Source of the DNA: Oscillospiraceae bacterium
GTDB taxonomy: Bacteria; Bacillota; Clostridia; Oscillospirales; Oscillospiraceae
DNA: 64,000 nt
Direction: 5' to 3'
NCBI GenBank assembly: GCA_021770845.1
Contig: JAETQF010000001.1
Coordinates: 1-64,000 of the forward strand
Of the stretch, positions 1 to 9,323 are shown one piece after another (the stretch's first letter is position 1; each line of letters opens with the position of its first letter). A program made the position numbers and the translations under genes. The notes under the pieces were generated by a model that searched no databases, was not told where the DNA came from, and saw nothing but the letters and a program-made list of their open reading frames with translations.

Positions 1-350
1 AGACGGCAGAGGTCAATGGCGTAAAGAGCGAAAAACAGCCTGAAAAGGCAGGACTGTGGCCTTTTACAGTCACAGTCCTGCGGTACATAAATACTTCGTT
101 GCGGCACCTCACTTCAATGCGCGCCGCCGTCCGGCATACGATACTCTGTTCCCGGATGTTCTTCATTTCCCGCACCTCATTCTTTCATCTGAAAAGCAGC
201 GGATTCGGCCGGCTCCGCCTTCCATTGAAGCCTATTATAAAAGGAATCGGATCTCCTGTCAACCGGAAGCGGGAAACTTTACCTCCGTTTCACGGGAATG
301 ACATTTGCCCCTTGCAATTTCCGGAAGAATGGGGTACACTATCCCAGACA

Positions 351-467
351 GGCAGAGTAGGAGCGTGTGTGTAAGGGGGCTGCGCCCCCATAGTGCCGGC
401 GGGACGGGGAGTTGTCCGCCGGACGAAACACCGAACGGTTGCAGTACGCGCTCCGCATCCCGCTGCC
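351..467 (+). promoter_or_regulatory. Putative tetrahydrofolate (THF) riboswitch upstream of folT
   Basis: GGCAG(AGUAG)...CUGCC closing stem, GGAGCG/CGCUCC helix, GCGGGA/UCCCGC possible pseudoknot, ACGAA and ..CGG.UGCA segments resembling the THF motif; lies just upstream of a folate ECF S-component gene. Confidence 0.72.
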
Positions 468-554
468 GCATGGCGGAATTGCGCCCGTGAGGCTTCCTTT
501 GTGCGGCATACCCGTTTTGGGTGCTGCCAAAAACACAAAAGGAGGTCTTTTTTC

Positions 555-1226
555 ATGTCCAAAACCCTGTATAAAACGCCCTTTTCCCGCGCCTACTGGC
601 GGGACGCCCTGACCGACTCCAAAAAGCTGCGCGTCCTGATCTTCTCCGCGCTGATGGTGGCGGCCTGCGTGGCGCTGGGCCGTCTGCCGTCCATCAAGAT
701 GGCCAGCGGCATCAAAATTTCGTGGGGCTTTCTGGGAAGGGCGCTGTGCGCCCTGGTGGGCGGGCCGGTGAACGCCCTGCTGTTCGGCTTCGTGGAGGAC
801 ACGGTGGGCTATTTCATGAATCCTGACGAAGGCTACAACCCGTTTTACATCTTTACCACGATGCTGGGGACATTTACCTATGCGCTGTTCCTCTACCGCT
901 CGGAGGTGACGGTGCTGCGGGTGTTTCTGGCCAAGCTGCTCACCAACGTTCAGAACGTATTCCTGCAGTCTCTGGGTTCCTACCTCTGGTATTCCAGCAA
1001 GGGGTATTGGGTTCTTGTGGGTGAGCGGGCGGTGAAAAACGCCATTATGCTGCCCATCCAGACGGTGATGCTTGTGGCGCTGTTTGCCGCGCTGCTGCCG
1101 GTGCTTCACCGCATGGGCTTCCTGCCCAACCAGGCGGCCCGGCTGAAGCTGTGGAAGCGCCCCGGCTGGCTGGATCGGCGCAAAGGAACGGAGGAGCCGG
1201 AGAAGGCCGTGACCTGGGAGGAATAG
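555..1226 (+). CDS. folT: Folate ECF transporter S component
   Basis: ORF 393..1226; start set at 555 after AAAGGAGG. Protein MSKTLYKTPFSRAYWRDALTDSKKLRVLIFSALMVAACVALGRLPSIKM... typical of folate-family ECF S components. Confidence 0.85.
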   Translation: MSKTLYKTPFSRAYWRDALTDSKKLRVLIFSALMVAACVALGRLPSIKMASGIKISWGFLGRALCALVGGPVNALLFGFVEDTVGYFMNPDEGYNPFYIFTTMLGTFTYALFLYRSEVTVLRVFLAKLLTNVQNVFLQSLGSYLWYSSKGYWVLVGERAVKNAIMLPIQTVMLVALFAALLPVLHRMGFLPNQAARLKLWKRPGWLDRRKGTEEPEKAVTWEE

Positions 1227-1287
1227 GCCGCCCCGCATAACACAGGCCATGTCCGCATACCTTCTGGTAATGAGAGGGGATGGGGAC

Positions 1288-2694
1288 ATGGCTTTTTTTG
1301 CGCGGTTGGGTGATTTCCTGTGGAGCGGGCTGCTGCTGGCGGCCTTTCTGCTGGTGGGGCTGTGGTATTCCTTTGCCACCGGGTTCTTCCCCCTGTTCGG
1401 CCTGCCCATCTGGTGGAAGACCACCGTGGGCTCCCTGTTCCATCGGAAGAACGGAAAAGGGGAGGGGAGAGGCGTCACCCAGTTCCAGGCCCTGTCCACC
1501 GCCCTGGCGGCCACCATCGGCACCGGCTCCATCGCCGGGGTGGCGGCCGCCATCGTGTACGGCGGGCCGGGCTCGGTGTTCTGGATGTGGATCTCCGCCC
1601 TGCTGGGCATGGCGGTGAGCTGCGGGGAAAAGACGCTGGCGGTGCGCCACCGGGAGAAGGGCCCCGACGGCCGCTGGCGGGGCGGGCCCATGGAGTACAT
1701 GAAAAACGGCCTGCGCCTGCCGGGGTTGGGAAAGCTCTTTGCGGTGCTCTGCGTGGCGGAGACGCTGGCGGGGGGCAACCTGGCCCAGGCCAACTCCATC
1801 GCCACGTCGCTGTCCGCCGCCGGGGGGCTGGATCGCCGGGCGGTGGGGGTGGTGCTGGCGGCAGTGACCGCCCTGGTGCTGGCGGGAGGCATCAAACGGA
1901 TCGGGCAGTTGTGCGAGCTGCTGGTGCCCGCCATGGCCCTGCTGTTCGTGGGGGGCGGGCTGGCGGTGATCGCCGTCCACTGGCAGGCGGTTCCGGAGGC
2001 CTTCCGGCAGATCTTTGCCTACGCCTTCGCCCCCCGGGCGGCGGCGGGGGGCTACGCCATGGGCATGGCCCTGCGGTACGGGGCGGCCCGGGGGATCTTC
2101 ACCAACGAGGCGGGGCTGGGTATGTCCGCCATCGCCCACGCCTGCGCCGACGTGGACGAGCCGGCGGAGCAGGGAATGTGGGGCATTTTCGAGGTGTTCT
2201 TCGCCACCATGGTGATCTGCACCGTCACCGCCCTGGTGATCCTCACCTCCGGGGTGTATGACGCGGCGCAGATGCTCCCCCTGGCAGAGGCGGGGGCGGT
2301 GCCCGAGGGGATGCTGGGCGCGCCGCTGACGGCGGCGGGCTTCGCCACCCTGTTCGGGGAGGCCGGGGAGTGGATCGTGGCGGTGAGCCTGATCCTGTTC
2401 GCCTTCACCTCCCTGGTGGGGGCGGGGTACTACGGGCGGCGGGGGCTGGAGACGCTGACCGGCTCCAAATTGGCCCTGGGGCTGTACCGGCTGGCCTTTC
2501 CGGCCTGCGTCATCCTGGGCGCGGTGGGCGATCTGACGGCGGTGTGGCAGCTGGTGGACGTGTTCAACGGCCTGCTGCTGGCGGTGAACCTGCCGGCGCT
2601 GCTGCTGCTGTCGCCGGAGGCGGTTCACCTGCTGCGGGTGTGGCTGGAGGGCCGGCGGGCGGCAAAATGGGCGGCCCGGGAAAATAGTGATTGA
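1288..2694 (+). CDS. Alanine/glycine:cation symporter (AGCS family)
   Basis: FQALSTALAATIGTGSIAGVAAAI and GGPMEYM motifs of AGCS transporters; start chosen at MAFFARLGDFLWSG. Confidence 0.9.
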   Translation: MAFFARLGDFLWSGLLLAAFLLVGLWYSFATGFFPLFGLPIWWKTTVGSLFHRKNGKGEGRGVTQFQALSTALAATIGTGSIAGVAAAIVYGGPGSVFWMWISALLGMAVSCGEKTLAVRHREKGPDGRWRGGPMEYMKNGLRLPGLGKLFAVLCVAETLAGGNLAQANSIATSLSAAGGLDRRAVGVVLAAVTALVLAGGIKRIGQLCELLVPAMALLFVGGGLAVIAVHWQAVPEAFRQIFAYAFAPRAAAGGYAMGMALRYGAARGIFTNEAGLGMSAIAHACADVDEPAEQGMWGIFEVFFATMVICTVTALVILTSGVYDAAQMLPLAEAGAVPEGMLGAPLTAAGFATLFGEAGEWIVAVSLILFAFTSLVGAGYYGRRGLETLTGSKLALGLYRLAFPACVILGAVGDLTAVWQLVDVFNGLLLAVNLPALLLLSPEAVHLLRVWLEGRRAAKWAARENSD

Positions 2695-2768
2695 CATTTT
2701 GTCAAACTGTCTGTATTCTGGATATACTGTACTGTGAAGCGATAAAGAGAGAAACGAGGACGAAGGAT

Positions 2769-4094
2769 ATGGAGCGCAAGAGCAAGCGATTTACCAGCAG
2801 CTGGGGCTTTGTGCTGGCGGCGGTGGGCTCCGCCGTGGGCATGGCCAACGTGTGGGGCTTCCCGGCCAAGATGGGCAGCTATGGCGGCAGCGCCTTCCTT
2901 ATTGCCTACCTGGTGTTCATTGTATTGTTCGGGTCGGTGGGGCTGGCGGCGGAGTACGCCGTGGGCCGCCGGGCCCGCACCGGCACGCTGGGGGCCTACC
3001 GGATGGCCTGGGCGGCCCGGAAACCCGCTTTGGGCAAGGCGGGGGGCGCGCTGGGCTGGCTGCCCCTGGCGGGCTCCATGTGCATCGCCATCGGCTACGC
3101 GGTGATCGTGGCCTATGTGCTGAAGGCGCTGGTGAACTCCCTGGACGGCACGCTGATGACGGCGGACACCGCCGTGTGGTTTGACTCCTTCGCCCTGTCC
3201 GGCTACTCCGTGATCCCCCTCCACGTGATCGTGGTGGCGGGGACGCTGCTCACCCTGCTGCTGGGCGCTCACAGCATCGAGCGCACCAACAAGATCATGA
3301 TGCCCCTGTTTTTCCTGATCTTCGTGGTGCTGGCGGTGCGGGTGGCTTTCCTGCCCGGTGCGGCGGAGGGCTACCGCTATATGTTCTTCCCCCGGTGGGA
3401 GGAGCTGCTGGATCCCATGGTGTGGGTGTGGGCCATGGGCCAGGCGTTTTTCTCCCTGTCCATCACGGGCAGCGGCATGATCGTCTATGGCGCCTATCTG
3501 GACAGTGGGGAGGACGTGGCCGCCCTGGCCCGGCGCACGGCGCTGTTCGACACCATCGCCGCCCTGGTGGCCGCCCTGGTGATCATCCCCGCCTGCTTTG
3601 CCTACGGGCTGGACGTGGGGGCGGGGCCGTCCCTGCTGTTTGTCACCCTGCCCCGGATCTTGCAGGACATCCCCCTGGGCCGTCTGTTCGCGGTGATTTT
3701 GTACGCCGCCATGATCTTCGCCGGGGTGAGCTCCCTGCAAAATATGTTCGAGGCGGTGGGCGAGTCCCTCCTCCACCGCTTTCCCAAGCTGGGGCGGAAG
3801 GCGGTGCTGGCCCTGCTGTGCGTGGTGTGCCTGGGGGTGGGGCTGAACATGGAGCAGCTCCCCCAGTGGGGGCCGTGGATGGACGTGGTGTCCATCTATA
3901 TCATCCCCATCGGGGCCACGCTGGGGGCGGTGTCCTGGTTCTGGATCCTCCCCCGGGAGGCCCTGCTGGACGAGGTGGGCCGGGGGGCGAAAAAGGCCCC
4001 GGGCCCCCTGTGGTACGCCCTGGGGCGGTACGTGTACGTGCCCTGCGCCATCGTGCTGTGCTGTGTGGCGCTGTTCCTGCAAGTGGCATTCTAA
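2769..4094 (+). CDS. Sodium-dependent transporter, NSS/SNF family
   Basis: MERKSKRFTSSWGFVLAAVGSAVGMANVWGFPAKMGSYGGSAFLIAYLVF: NSS TM1 signature. Confidence 0.92.
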   Translation: MERKSKRFTSSWGFVLAAVGSAVGMANVWGFPAKMGSYGGSAFLIAYLVFIVLFGSVGLAAEYAVGRRARTGTLGAYRMAWAARKPALGKAGGALGWLPLAGSMCIAIGYAVIVAYVLKALVNSLDGTLMTADTAVWFDSFALSGYSVIPLHVIVVAGTLLTLLLGAHSIERTNKIMMPLFFLIFVVLAVRVAFLPGAAEGYRYMFFPRWEELLDPMVWVWAMGQAFFSLSITGSGMIVYGAYLDSGEDVAALARRTALFDTIAALVAALVIIPACFAYGLDVGAGPSLLFVTLPRILQDIPLGRLFAVILYAAMIFAGVSSLQNMFEAVGESLLHRFPKLGRKAVLALLCVVCLGVGLNMEQLPQWGPWMDVVSIYIIPIGATLGAVSWFWILPREALLDEVGRGAKKAPGPLWYALGRYVYVPCAIVLCCVALFLQVAF

Positions 4095-4100
4095 AAAAGC

Positions 4101-4140
4101 AAAAAATCTCCCCCGTCCGGGCGGACGGGGGAGATTTTTT
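4101..4140. terminator. Bidirectional intrinsic terminator between convergent NSS genes
   Basis: AAAAAATCTCCCCCGTCCgggcGGACGGGGGAGATTTTTT; symmetric A/T tracts. Confidence 0.92.
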
Positions 4141-5492
4141 CACGGCAGCAGGCCCTGGATCAGGATCACCAGCACCAGGATGGGCAGCACAAACTGGAAC
4201 ACGGGCTTCAGCCCTCGGGGCATCTTGATCCCCTCCCCGGCGTTGGCCTCGGCCAGGTACTTGTCCCAGCCCCAGCCCCATTTGGTGACGCAAAACAGCA
4301 GGTACACCAGAGAGCCCAGGGGCAGCAGCAGGTTGGACACCAGGAAGTCCTCGAAGTCCAGCACGTCCCGGCCCAGGATGCGCACCCCGCTCCACAGGTT
4401 GTTGCCCAGCACGCAGGGCATACTGGCCAGGAGGATGAACACGCAGTTGATGATAGCGGCCTTTTTCCGGCTCCAGCCGAAGTTGTCGATGGCGTTGGCC
4501 TGGAGGTTTTCAAACACGGCGATGACGGTGGAGAAGCTGGCAAAGCTCATAAATAGGAAGAACAGCGCCCCCCAGAGCCGCCCCCCGGCCATGCCCAGGA
4601 ACACCTTGGGCAGGGTGTAGAAGATGAGGGACGGCCCCGCGTCCGGCTCCACCCCGAAGGAGAAGCAGGCGGGGAAGATGATCAGGCCCGCCATCAGCGC
4701 CACAAAGGTGTCCAGCGAGCAGATGCGCACCGCCTCGCTGGTGAGGGTGTGATCCCGTTTCATATAGCTGCCGAACACCTCCATAGCGGCGATGCCCAGG
4801 CTGAGGGTAAAGAACGCCTGGTTCATGGCGGCGGTGATCACGCTGCCCATCCCGGCGTCCATGGCCCGGCCCAGGTCGGGCAGGAGGTAGAACTTCACGC
4901 CCTCCAGCCCCCCGGGCAGGGTGAGGGAATGGACGGCCAGCACCGCGATGAGGGCCAGCAGGCCCAGCATCATCCACTTGGTGATCCGTTCCAGCCCGCT
5001 CTGGAGCTTGAAGCTGCACACCAGGAAGCCCGCCAGCACCGTAATGGCCATCCAGGCGGTCATCTCGCCGGGGCTGGCCCGCATGGCGTCGAACACGCCG
5101 TCCACCGCGGCGCCCTCCAGCCCTTCGAACACGCCGCCGGCGAACTTGAAGAAGTAGCCCAGCATCCAGCCGGACACGGTGGTGTAGTACATCATCAGCA
5201 GGCAGCAGCCCGCCACGCAGAACCAGCCGTGGAGGTGCCACTTGCTGCCGGCGGGCTCCAGGGCCTTATAGCCCAGCACGGCGCTTTTGCGGCTGGCCCG
5301 GCCCACCGCCAGCTCCATGGTGAGCACCGGCACCCCCATCACCACCAGGAACAGCAGGTAGAACAGCACGAACACCCCGCCGCCGTTCTGCCCGGTGACG
5401 TAGGGAAATTTCCATACGTTGCCGATGCCCACGGCGCACCCGGCGCTCACCAGCAGGAAGCCCAGCCGGGACTGAAAATGCTCCCGATCCAT
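4140..5492 (-). CDS. Sodium-dependent transporter, NSS/SNF family
   Basis: MDREHFQSRLGFLLVSAGCAVGIGNVWKFPYVTGQNGGGVFVLFYLLFL; start at 5492 inside ORF 4140..5555. Confidence 0.92.
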   Translation of the reverse strand: MDREHFQSRLGFLLVSAGCAVGIGNVWKFPYVTGQNGGGVFVLFYLLFLVVMGVPVLTMELAVGRASRKSAVLGYKALEPAGSKWHLHGWFCVAGCCLLMMYYTTVSGWMLGYFFKFAGGVFEGLEGAAVDGVFDAMRASPGEMTAWMAITVLAGFLVCSFKLQSGLERITKWMMLGLLALIAVLAVHSLTLPGGLEGVKFYLLPDLGRAMDAGMGSVITAAMNQAFFTLSLGIAAMEVFGSYMKRDHTLTSEAVRICSLDTFVALMAGLIIFPACFSFGVEPDAGPSLIFYTLPKVFLGMAGGRLWGALFFLFMSFASFSTVIAVFENLQANAIDNFGWSRKKAAIINCVFILLASMPCVLGNNLWSGVRILGRDVLDFEDFLVSNLLLPLGSLVYLLFCVTKWGWGWDKYLAEANAGEGIKMPRGLKPVFQFVLPILVLVILIQGLLP

Positions 5493-5526
5493 AAAAACAG
5501 TCCTCTCTCTTTGGAATGTGGTTCCC

Positions 5527-5555
5527 ATCATACCCAAACACGGGCAAAATGTCAA
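5527..5555 (-). promoter_or_regulatory. Sigma-A type promoter for the minus-strand NSS gene
   Basis: TTGACA - 17 nt - TATGAT on the minus strand. Confidence 0.7.
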
Positions 5556-5586
5556 GGTGCAGCGGCGTCCTTTTCCCCGGGCGGCG

Positions 5587-7131
5587 CTATCCGTACCAGG
5601 GGGTCAGCCCATCCTTGGTGAGCTCCAGCACCCGGGTGCACACCTGCTCCAAATACAGCCGGTCGTGGGACACGCTGACGATGGCCCCGGGGAACTGAGC
5701 CAGCACCTCCCGGATCACCGGGGCGGACAGGGGGGAGAAGTTGCGGGTGGGCTCGTCCAGTACCAGCACATTGGCCCCGTCCAGCACCATGGACAGGAAC
5801 AGCAGCTTGGCCCGCTGCCCGCCGGACAGGGCCGCCGCGGGGTGCTCCATCTCCTCCGCCTTGTACTTCATGCTGCCCAGCAGGGTGCGGGCCCGGGTGA
5901 CGTCGTCCTTATGCCCCGAGGGGGCCAGCAGCTCCACCGGCGTCCTGTTCCCCAGCAGCAGCTCGTTGTAATTCTGGGGCATATAGGCCGCCCGAATGTC
6001 GGTACGGGGCAGCAGCTCCTCCGCCGCCAGCTTCAGCAGGGTGGACTTGCCCGCCCCGTTGGCCCCCACGATGCCGATGTGCTCCGGGCCGTCCACCCAC
6101 AAACGCACGTCCCGGGCCAGCAGCCGCTCCCCGGCCTGCAGCTCGGGCAGATCCAGCCGCAGCACCGTCTTGCCCGCCGGCAGGGCGGCCTTATCCGCGT
6201 CGAAGGCGGTGAGGATGGCCTCCTCCCACTCGGGCAGGGCGGTCATGTTCTCCTTTTCCCGTTCAAACCGTTGTCCCATGGACAGCACCGTGTGCATCTT
6301 CTTTTTCAGCAGCCGCCCCTTGCCCGGGTTCTGCCGGGACACGGTGTTGAGCTGATGATCCACTGCGTCCCGGATCTGACGGTATTTTTCCATTTTGGCG
6401 GCGTACTCCGCCCGCTCCTTCCGGGCGGTCTGCTCCTGGTGGGCGAAGCCCGCCGCCCGCTGCTCCACATACTGGGCGTACCCCATCCGGGCCACCGTGC
6501 ACCGGGGAGCGGTGCGCCGCCGCAGCCGCTCCAGGTGGAGGATCAGATTGGCGGTGCACTCCAGCAGCGGCTCATCGTGGGAGATGTACAGCACTGGGAC
6601 TTTACAGTTTAGGAGGAACTGCTCCAGCCATTCGAGGGTGGACACGTCCAGATCGTTGGACGGCTCGTCCAGCAGCAGCACGTCCGGCTGATCCAGCGTC
6701 AGCAGGGCCAGCCGCAGCTTCACCCGCTCGCCGCCGGACAGGGTGGACATAGGCCGGTCATCCCAGAACAGGGAGGCGTCCAGCCCCACCTGGCGGGCGG
6801 CCCGATCCAACGCCCCGGGATCCGCCGGATCAAAGGCGGGGGCCCTCTGGCAGAACTCCCACACCGGGAGGGCCAGCTCGTCCGGGGACAGCTCCTGGGC
6901 CAGATAACCCTTGCGAAGGCCCTGATCCACGATCTCGCCCGTCCACTCGGCGTAAGGCTCCAGAGCGGCGGGGTCGTACAGCAGCCGCAGCAGGGTGGAT
7001 TTGCCGTTGCCCTCCTCGCCGATGACGGCGGCCCGGTCGCCGGGGGAGAGGGTGAAGGACAGCCCCTCGATCAGGGTGGTGAGATCCTTCTTATGGGTGA
7101 CGGTGAGGTGTTTCACCTGCAGCATACGCAT
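5587..7131 (-). CDS. ABC-F family ATP-binding protein (two ABC domains; possible ribosomal protection protein)
   Basis: Two Walker A motifs (GEEGNGKST, GANGAGKST) and LSGGERVKL / LSGGQRAKL signatures, no TM segments. Start MRMLQVKHL at 7131 after AAAGGAAG. Confidence 0.9.
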   Translation of the reverse strand: MRMLQVKHLTVTHKKDLTTLIEGLSFTLSPGDRAAVIGEEGNGKSTLLRLLYDPAALEPYAEWTGEIVDQGLRKGYLAQELSPDELALPVWEFCQRAPAFDPADPGALDRAARQVGLDASLFWDDRPMSTLSGGERVKLRLALLTLDQPDVLLLDEPSNDLDVSTLEWLEQFLLNCKVPVLYISHDEPLLECTANLILHLERLRRRTAPRCTVARMGYAQYVEQRAAGFAHQEQTARKERAEYAAKMEKYRQIRDAVDHQLNTVSRQNPGKGRLLKKKMHTVLSMGQRFEREKENMTALPEWEEAILTAFDADKAALPAGKTVLRLDLPELQAGERLLARDVRLWVDGPEHIGIVGANGAGKSTLLKLAAEELLPRTDIRAAYMPQNYNELLLGNRTPVELLAPSGHKDDVTRARTLLGSMKYKAEEMEHPAAALSGGQRAKLLFLSMVLDGANVLVLDEPTRNFSPLSAPVIREVLAQFPGAIVSVSHDRLYLEQVCTRVLELTKDGLTPWYG

Positions 7132-7144
7132 CTTCCTTTCCACG

Positions 7145-7178
7145 CAAAAAATCCGCCTTCCACAGCGGGAAGGCGGAT
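7145..7178 (-). terminator. Leader (attenuator) intrinsic terminator before the ABC-F gene
   Basis: Minus strand ATCCGCCTTCC-cgctgt-GGAAGGCGGAT followed by TTTTTT, 14 nt before the start codon. Confidence 0.85.
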
Positions 7179-7313
7179 CACATGACGAAAAGGCAGGGAC
7201 ATCGTGTGTCTGAGACACACGGCCCCCGGTCAAGCAAGCCGCTCTTCTCGCCATGAAAAATCCGATCCATGAGACATGGATCCAATTTATCAAATCACAG
7301 CTTGAAGTTCAAC

Positions 7314-7328
7314 TCACTTGTTGCGCAT
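7314..7328 (-). CDS. Putative 4-codon leader peptide MRNK*
   Basis: SD-like AAAGGGTG then ATG CGC AAC AAG TGA, about 23 nt after the predicted transcription start and upstream of the attenuator terminator. Confidence 0.5.
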   Translation of the reverse strand: MRNK

Positions 7329-7357
7329 CTTTTCACCCTTTTCCAGTTGATGGGGAC

Positions 7358-7386
7358 AGTATACCACAGGGGAGGAGGTCTGTCAA
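7358..7386 (-). promoter_or_regulatory. Sigma-A promoter for the ABC-F leader
   Basis: Minus strand TTGACA - 17 nt - TATACT; -35 overlaps the marR stop codon. Confidence 0.85.
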
Positions 7387-7820
7387 CCGTCCCCCTCCAG
7401 CTCCCGCCCGCAGTTTTGCTCCAGCCGCTCCAGGAGGCCGGCCAGCCGGGCCCAGTCCTCCGGGGAGATGCCCTGGGAGAGCTGCCGCTGAAATTCCAGG
7501 TAGGCCCGGTCGATGACCCGGCGCATCTCCTCGCCCCCCTCCGTGAGAAAGAGCCGGTACTGCCGGCGGTCAACCGGATCCTGCTCCCGGCGGAGGTGGC
7601 CCAGCTCCTCCAGCCGCCGGGCCCCCCGGGCCACGCTGGCCTTGTCCAAGGCGAAGAAGGCCACCACGTCCTCCTGGCTGGCGCCGGGGTGGCGGTCTGT
7701 GTAAAGGACGATGAGGTGCATGACCCCCACATACCCATGGGGGATGAGGACGGTGCGGCGCAGGGTTTTGATCCGCTGCCGGTTGATCCGCAGCAGGCTG
7801 GACAGCACGGGATCCGTCAT
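7383..7820 (-). CDS. MarR family transcriptional regulator
   Basis: Winged-helix region HPGASQEDVVAFFALDKASVARGARRLEELGHLRREQDPVDRRQYRLFLTEGGEE. Confidence 0.9.
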   Translation of the reverse strand: MTDPVLSSLLRINRQRIKTLRRTVLIPHGYVGVMHLIVLYTDRHPGASQEDVVAFFALDKASVARGARRLEELGHLRREQDPVDRRQYRLFLTEGGEEMRRVIDRAYLEFQRQLSQGISPEDWARLAGLLERLEQNCGRELEGDG

Positions 7821-9235
7821 GCCGTCTCACCTCCGGAGGGGGCGGAGGACTCCAGCGCCTGGGCGTCGGCGGCGGCCTGGATGCGGGCCTTTACCCGGCG
7901 GATCAGGGGCACCGCCAGGAACAGGGTGAGCAGATCCGCCACCGCCTGGACGGCGGCTATGCCGTTGGCCCCCCACAGCCAGGCCATGGGGTAGACGATG
8001 GGCAGGAAGCAGGTGCCCTGCCGGGAGGTGGACAGCAGCAGCGCCCCCCGGGCGTTGCCCAGCCCCGCGCAGAACATATTGACCACCGCCACCCAGCCGT
8101 GTATGGGCAGCACCAGGCACTGCAGCCGGATGCACAGCGCCCCCACCGCCAGCATCTCGGCGGACTGATCGGACTTGGCGAACAGGCCAATGAGGGGATC
8201 CGCCAGCGCCGCCAGGGTCAGCCCCATGGCCAGTGCCCCCAGAATGGCGGCCCGGGAGGCGAAGCGGTAGCTCTCCTTCACCCGGTCGTACCGCTGGGCC
8301 CCCCAGTTGAAGCCCGCCACCGGCTGGAACCCGGTGCCAAAGCCCAGGATCACGCCGAAGGGGAACATCATCACCTTGGTGGACACCCCCACCCCCGCCA
8401 GCACCGCGTCGGAGATCTGCCCCGCGATGTTGTTGAGCACGATGGCGGACACCACCGCCAGCCCCGAGCGGAACATGGAGGAGGAGCCCACGGAGACCAC
8501 CTGGGTGACGATATTCCAGGTGAGGCGGAAGCGGCGGACGGATAGGCGCAGCACGCTGCGCCGGGTGAGGTAGGGGAACACCAGAATGGCGAAGCTCACC
8601 AGCTTGGAGATAGCGGTGGCCAGGGACGCGCCCGCCACCCCCATGTCCAGATTGAAGATGAAGATGGGATCCAGAAAGCAGTTCAAAATGCCGCCGAAGC
8701 CCATGCCCACCATGGACAGCATGGCGCTGCCCTCCGCCCGGAGGCACTGGTTCATCACAAAGTTGGCCGCCATGAAGGGGGCCACCAGCAGCACGTAGGT
8801 GGCGTATTCCACGGCGAACTGCTCACAGGTTTCGGTGGCCCCCAGCAGCCGCACCATGGGGTGCAGGAAGCTCACCCCCAGCAGGGTGACCACCCCGCCG
8901 AAGATCATGGCGGTGAAGAAGGCGGTGGACAGCACCTGGCTGGCCTTGTCCTTATCCCGGGCCCCCAGCAGCCGGGAGATGTAGCTGGCCGCTCCCACTG
9001 CCAGCATGGAGCCCGCCATCATGATGATCTGATCCAGGGAGGCGTTGACGCTGATGGCGGCCTGGGCGCTCTCGCCCAGATCGCTGACAAAGTAGGTGTC
9101 CGCCAGATTGTAGATGGACGTGATCAGAAAGGAGATGATGGAGGGCAGGGCCATCTTGGTGATCACCCGGGGGAGGGAGCCCCGGAGCATCATATCTTCC
9201 CGCTGCTGCTGTTTTGCCTTGTCTGTGTCTGCCAT
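7817..9235 (-). CDS. MATE family efflux transporter
   Basis: MALPSIISFLITSIYNLADTYFVSDLG, 12-TM pattern; 4-nt overlap with the marR start. Confidence 0.93.
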   Translation of the reverse strand: MADTDKAKQQQREDMMLRGSLPRVITKMALPSIISFLITSIYNLADTYFVSDLGESAQAAISVNASLDQIIMMAGSMLAVGAASYISRLLGARDKDKASQVLSTAFFTAMIFGGVVTLLGVSFLHPMVRLLGATETCEQFAVEYATYVLLVAPFMAANFVMNQCLRAEGSAMLSMVGMGFGGILNCFLDPIFIFNLDMGVAGASLATAISKLVSFAILVFPYLTRRSVLRLSVRRFRLTWNIVTQVVSVGSSSMFRSGLAVVSAIVLNNIAGQISDAVLAGVGVSTKVMMFPFGVILGFGTGFQPVAGFNWGAQRYDRVKESYRFASRAAILGALAMGLTLAALADPLIGLFAKSDQSAEMLAVGALCIRLQCLVLPIHGWVAVVNMFCAGLGNARGALLLSTSRQGTCFLPIVYPMAWLWGANGIAAVQAVADLLTLFLAVPLIRRVKARIQAAADAQALESSAPSGGETA

Positions 9236-9288
9236 GGAAAGGAAGCCTCCGCTTTCGTTTCATCTGCAACTGTTTTATCTGACACCAT

Positions 9289-9317
9289 ATCATACCCTCA
9301 AACCTTGCCCTTGTCAA
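9289..9317 (-). promoter_or_regulatory. Sigma-A promoter for MATE-marR
   Basis: Minus strand TTGACA - 17 nt - TATGAT. Confidence 0.75.
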
Positions 9318-9323
9318 GGGACG

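Noticed and set aside
48-81. 11-bp hairpin GCAGGACTGTG...CACAGTCCTGC at the window edge
   Set aside because: Possible terminator of an out-of-window gene but lacks a clear U-tract and context.
339-2697. Long minus-strand ORFs (531 and 550 aa)
   Set aside because: Antisense to folT and the AGCS gene; Pro/Arg/Gln/His-rich shadow translations.
7132-7293. N-terminal extension of the ABC-F ORF up to 7293
   Set aside because: The extension runs through an intrinsic terminator and leader hairpins; the ABC-F homology and RBS place the start at 7131.
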